DNA from: Rhizobiales bacterium 65-9
GTDB taxonomy: Bacteria; Pseudomonadota; Alphaproteobacteria; Rhizobiales; Beijerinckiaceae
Length of the DNA: 64,000 nucleotides
Direction: 5' to 3'
Assembly: GCA_001899525.1 (NCBI GenBank)
Contig: MKVY01000022.1
Span: 42,440-106,439 of the forward strand
Shown: piece after piece, positions 61,919-64,000 of the stretch
Numbering within the stretch: the first letter of the stretch is position 1
How the letters are laid out: each line of letters begins with the position of its first letter
The notes under the pieces: model-generated
Told to the model about the DNA's origin: nothing
The model's database searches: none
What the model saw: the letters and a program-made list of their open reading frames with translations, nothing else
Translations under genes and position numbers: made by a program

Positions 61919-62716
61919 TCAGTTCGTCGGCGCGAGGCTGGCGGTCGGCGGCTTCTGTTTCGGGAAAACGCTGACGAGGATCACCCGCGCCACATGCTCG
62001 GCCATGCAGCGATAGCCGAGATCGTTCAGATGCAGATTGTCGGCCGAGATCAGCGGCTCCTTGCCGGCGGCGTCCTCGATGTATTTCATCGCCTCGTAGC
62101 GCTTGACGAGCGCGACGCCCTCTTCCGCGGCGACCTGCTTCAGCGCGTCCTTGATCAACCGGTAATGATCGTCGGAGGCCACCTGTTTCGTGTACTGCAT
62201 GCCGACCAGCACGACGTCGATCCTGTGCGCCTTCAGCCATTTCAGCGTCTTGCTGACGGTGCGGGTGAAGTCGGCGACCGGAATGCGCGACAGGGCGTCG
62301 TTGGTGCCGACCTGCCACAGGACGAGATCGGGATTGAGAAGAGCCGCCTCGAGCTTGATGCGGTGGGCCGTGCCCTCGGCCACCTCGCCCGAGACGCCCC
62401 GCGTCGCGATCTTGATGTCCAGACCCTTGAAGGCCTTTTCCAGCTCCGTTTCGAGCAGGGAGGTGTAGGTGAACTTCGGCGAGGACGCGCCGACGCCGAC
62501 CGTCGAGGACGAGCCGATGGCCAGAACCTTGACGGGCTGCCGGTCCTTGAGAAGGCCTTCCACCCGAGGCAGGGGACCGGTGGCGGCGATCAGCGCCTGG
62601 GGAGCGTTGCAGATGTCGGCCAGACCTTCGGCCGCGCGGGCCGGAAGCGCGGCCAGCGCCGCCGTCAGCCCGAGGAGCGCGACCGTTGCAAACGAACCCT
62701 GGCTTCTGAAAGCCAT
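61919..62716 (-). CDS. Exported SGNH/GDSL-family hydrolase
   Basis: 265 residues from the ATG at 62716; the longer frame overlaps the opgC gene more. A signal peptide (V-A-L-L-G-L-T-A-A-L-A-A-L-P-A-R-A-A) precedes the fold. SGNH blocks are seen as I-G-S-S-S-T-V-G-V-G (nucleophile Ser), Q-V-G-T-N-D-A-L (Asn) and D-N-L-H-L-N-D-L-G-Y (Asp/His). Such periplasmic enzymes remove or add acetyl or acyl groups on polysaccharides. Its start overlaps the OpgC gene end by 52 nt, so the two are co-expressed and may act on the same glucan. Confidence 0.9.
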   Translation of the reverse strand: MAFRSQGSFATVALLGLTAALAALPARAAEGLADICNAPQALIAATGPLPRVEGLLKDRQPVKVLAIGSSSTVGVGASSPKFTYTSLLETELEKAFKGLDIKIATRGVSGEVAEGTAHRIKLEAALLNPDLVLWQVGTNDALSRIPVADFTRTVSKTLKWLKAHRIDVVLVGMQYTKQVASDDHYRLIKDALKQVAAEEGVALVKRYEAMKYIEDAAGKEPLISADNLHLNDLGYRCMAEHVARVILVSVFPKQKPPTASLAPTN

Positions 62717-63768
62717 GCTGTCCCCCACATCACCGTCAGGCCCGTAAGGAGGATCGCGCTGTCCAGCAAGAAGCTGGGAGGAAAGGCGATTCTCACCAAC
62801 TGGGCCGCGAGGCTGAGGAGCGACCCCACGCAGAACACCTGCAGCGAGTTCCTCCCGAGCGCCGAGCCAAAAGCGGTCAGAGAGGGAATATATCGGGCGA
62901 TTCCTGAATATGCGGCAACAAAAGCGGTGCAAAGCGCCAGAAGATGAAGCGTCCGCAGGGGCGTCAGATAGCTCTTGTCGATGATGAAGAAATAGGTCGG
63001 TTCGGGGACGCTCATCGGATCAGGCGTGATTTCGTGGCGCCAGAGCCATAGCGAGGCGAGCAGAAACGCGATCGCAGGCCAGCGCAGGACCGGCAGGGCC
63101 CGGGCGAGCGACCGCCCCTCCGCAGTCTCCCGCGCCATGATGAAGCCGAGCACGAAACAGAACTGCCAGGCGAAGGGGTTGAAAAACCATTCCCCCGCGA
63201 TGGGCCATGTCGGCGCGTTGATCCGGAACGTCAGCGCCAGCAGATAGACCGCAAGCGATAGAAAAAAGAGCAGCCCGGGCGACGCCCGGCCCAGCGCCGC
63301 GATCATCGGCGCGGCGGCGAACAGAACCACGTAAAGCGGCAGGATGTCGAAATAGCCGAGCTGGTGCGTCAGGAGGACGAGCCCGACATGAGTCGGCGCC
63401 GGGTCGTGGAATACGGCGCCCGCGTTGTGCCAGTCGAGGATCAGCGGATTGTCGAGATAGAGCGCAGCGCCCGCGATCATCGCGAGAGCGATCATCGTGA
63501 TCAGGATCTGCGCGGCGTAAAGGGTCACAGCACGGCCCGCGAGCCGCAGCATCAGGCGGACGATGCTGTCGCCCTGAGCGTCGCTTCCGGCCACGCTCAT
63601 CCGCAGCGACCAGCCCGCCAGGAACACGAACAGTTCGGCTGAATCCGAGAAGCCGAAATTGCGGTGGGTCAACCGCTCGAACCACAGTCCCGATATGTGA
63701 TTGATGAAGATCGAGACGAGAGCGACGCCGCGCCAGAAGTCGATCGAATTGTCTCTTCGCAGCGCCAT
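62665..63768 (-). CDS. OpgC-type membrane acyltransferase
   Basis: 367 residues with about ten membrane spans. The opening D-N-S-I-D-F-W-R-G-V-A-L-V-S-I-F-I-N-H-I-S-G is the OpgC signature, where the Arg and His take part in acyl transfer. OpgC adds succinyl groups to osmoregulated periplasmic (cyclic) glucans in the inner membrane. F-G-F-S-D-S-A-E-L-F-V-F-L-A-G-W is a second hallmark. It is followed by the SGNH hydrolase gene with overlapping ends, and preceded by a GH3 glycosidase gene, a glucan-related set. Confidence 0.92.
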   Translation of the reverse strand: MALRRDNSIDFWRGVALVSIFINHISGLWFERLTHRNFGFSDSAELFVFLAGWSLRMSVAGSDAQGDSIVRLMLRLAGRAVTLYAAQILITMIALAMIAGAALYLDNPLILDWHNAGAVFHDPAPTHVGLVLLTHQLGYFDILPLYVVLFAAAPMIAALGRASPGLLFFLSLAVYLLALTFRINAPTWPIAGEWFFNPFAWQFCFVLGFIMARETAEGRSLARALPVLRWPAIAFLLASLWLWRHEITPDPMSVPEPTYFFIIDKSYLTPLRTLHLLALCTAFVAAYSGIARYIPSLTAFGSALGRNSLQVFCVGSLLSLAAQLVRIAFPPSFLLDSAILLTGLTVMWGTAWLSEARVRLQRSRSSG

Positions 63769-63806
63769 CGAAGGAAAGGTTTATGCGCGCGCGCCGCGCG
63801 GGAGGT

Positions 63807-64000
63807 TCACGGCGACACCTCCAGGGCCGCCGTCAGATCCGCTGCCAGGCTTCCGCCGACATAGATGTCGAACCGACCGGGCTCGACCGCATAGCGTCCC
63901 GTCTCGTCATGAAAGCCGAGCGACGCCGCGGGCAGCGGAATCGAGACGCGGCGGGTCTCGCCCGGCGCCAGCGACACTTTGGCGAACCCCTTGAGCTGGC
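63807..64000 (-). CDS. C-terminal end of a GH3-type beta-glucosidase, cut by window edge
   Basis: The last about 63 codons of a minus-strand gene running off the window. The translated tail has the fibronectin-type-III-like domain typical of family 3 glycosidases: L-K-G-F-A-K-V-S-L-A-P-G-E-T, then D-E-T-G-R-Y-A-V-E-P-G-R-F-D-I-Y-V-G-G-S. The stop codon is at 63807-63809. The catalytic domains lie outside. Located 38 nt before the opgC start, it may cleave beta-glucans that OpgC and the SGNH hydrolase decorate. Confidence 0.8.
   Translation of the reverse strand, partial: QLKGFAKVSLAPGETRRVSIPLPAASLGFHDETGRYAVEPGRFDIYVGGSLAADLTAALEVSP

Overview
This 64-kb window is GC-rich (by eye about two thirds G+C), densely coded chromosomal DNA of an alphaproteobacterium, most likely of the order Hyphomicrobiales (Rhizobiales). 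The support is gene order typical of that group (tlpA / argH / lptM-like / lysA / DUF4175 / twin-TM HIG1 protein / PduO-type cobalamin adenosyltransferase / rhomboid / etfBA / hbd), the HutF route of histidine degradation, and extragenic repeat families resembling ones I know from this order. I cannot place the family. I see no prophage, insertion sequence, CRISPR array or rRNA.

Layout. 0-6 kb: the 3' end of a PIN-domain toxin; an apparent operon lysE-type exporter / DapB-like reductase / CaiB-type CoA-transferase; then glutaryl-CoA dehydrogenase and a divergent FOXRED1-like flavoprotein. These may together serve lysine or glutarate catabolism. 6-14 kb: a FAH-fold sugar-acid enzyme and an altronate-dehydratase-like enzyme flank a LemA/M48 protease pair. 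A quinone-detoxification group follows (WrbA, ring-cleaving dioxygenase, MhqD-like hydrolase) and a glutathione transferase. 14.9-24 kb: a complete tripartite RND efflux system (outer-membrane factor, adaptor and two different permeases, as in MdtABC or MuxABC).

24.5-32 kb: glutaminase and the histidine utilisation regulon. hutI-hutH-hutU run left and hutF-hutC run right from one promoter region that carries two copies of a 16-bp operator-like motif. 32-45 kb: housekeeping genes for lysine and arginine synthesis, envelope functions, cobalamin adenosylation, electron transfer flavoprotein with beta-hydroxyacyl-CoA dehydrogenase, and MTA/adenine salvage. 45-52 kb: an SDR, two MaoC-type hydratases, ychF, pth, rplY, two HNH endonucleases, DsbB-like and YqaA-like membrane proteins, then tRNA-Leu(CAA).

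52.8-64 kb: a secreted alpha/beta hydrolase; 5-formyl-THF cyclo-ligase; rnk; a nitric-oxide-response group (NsrR-like Rrf2 regulator, DUF6522-like protein, a membrane protein and a truncated haemoglobin) with a plausible NsrR box; two small membrane or lipoprotein genes; an NMT1/SsuA-type ABC transporter; AMP nucleosidase; and a glucan-related set (SGNH hydrolase, OpgC, end of a GH3 beta-glucosidase).

The most interesting observation is that a 12-base core of the hut operator recurs upstream of the ABC transporter operon near 60.3 kb, about 30 kb from the hut genes. This would put an uncharacterised transporter under HutC control. Second is the lysE / DapB-like / CoA-transferase operon beside gcdH, in which the DapB-like protein has lost the catalytic histidine of true DapB.
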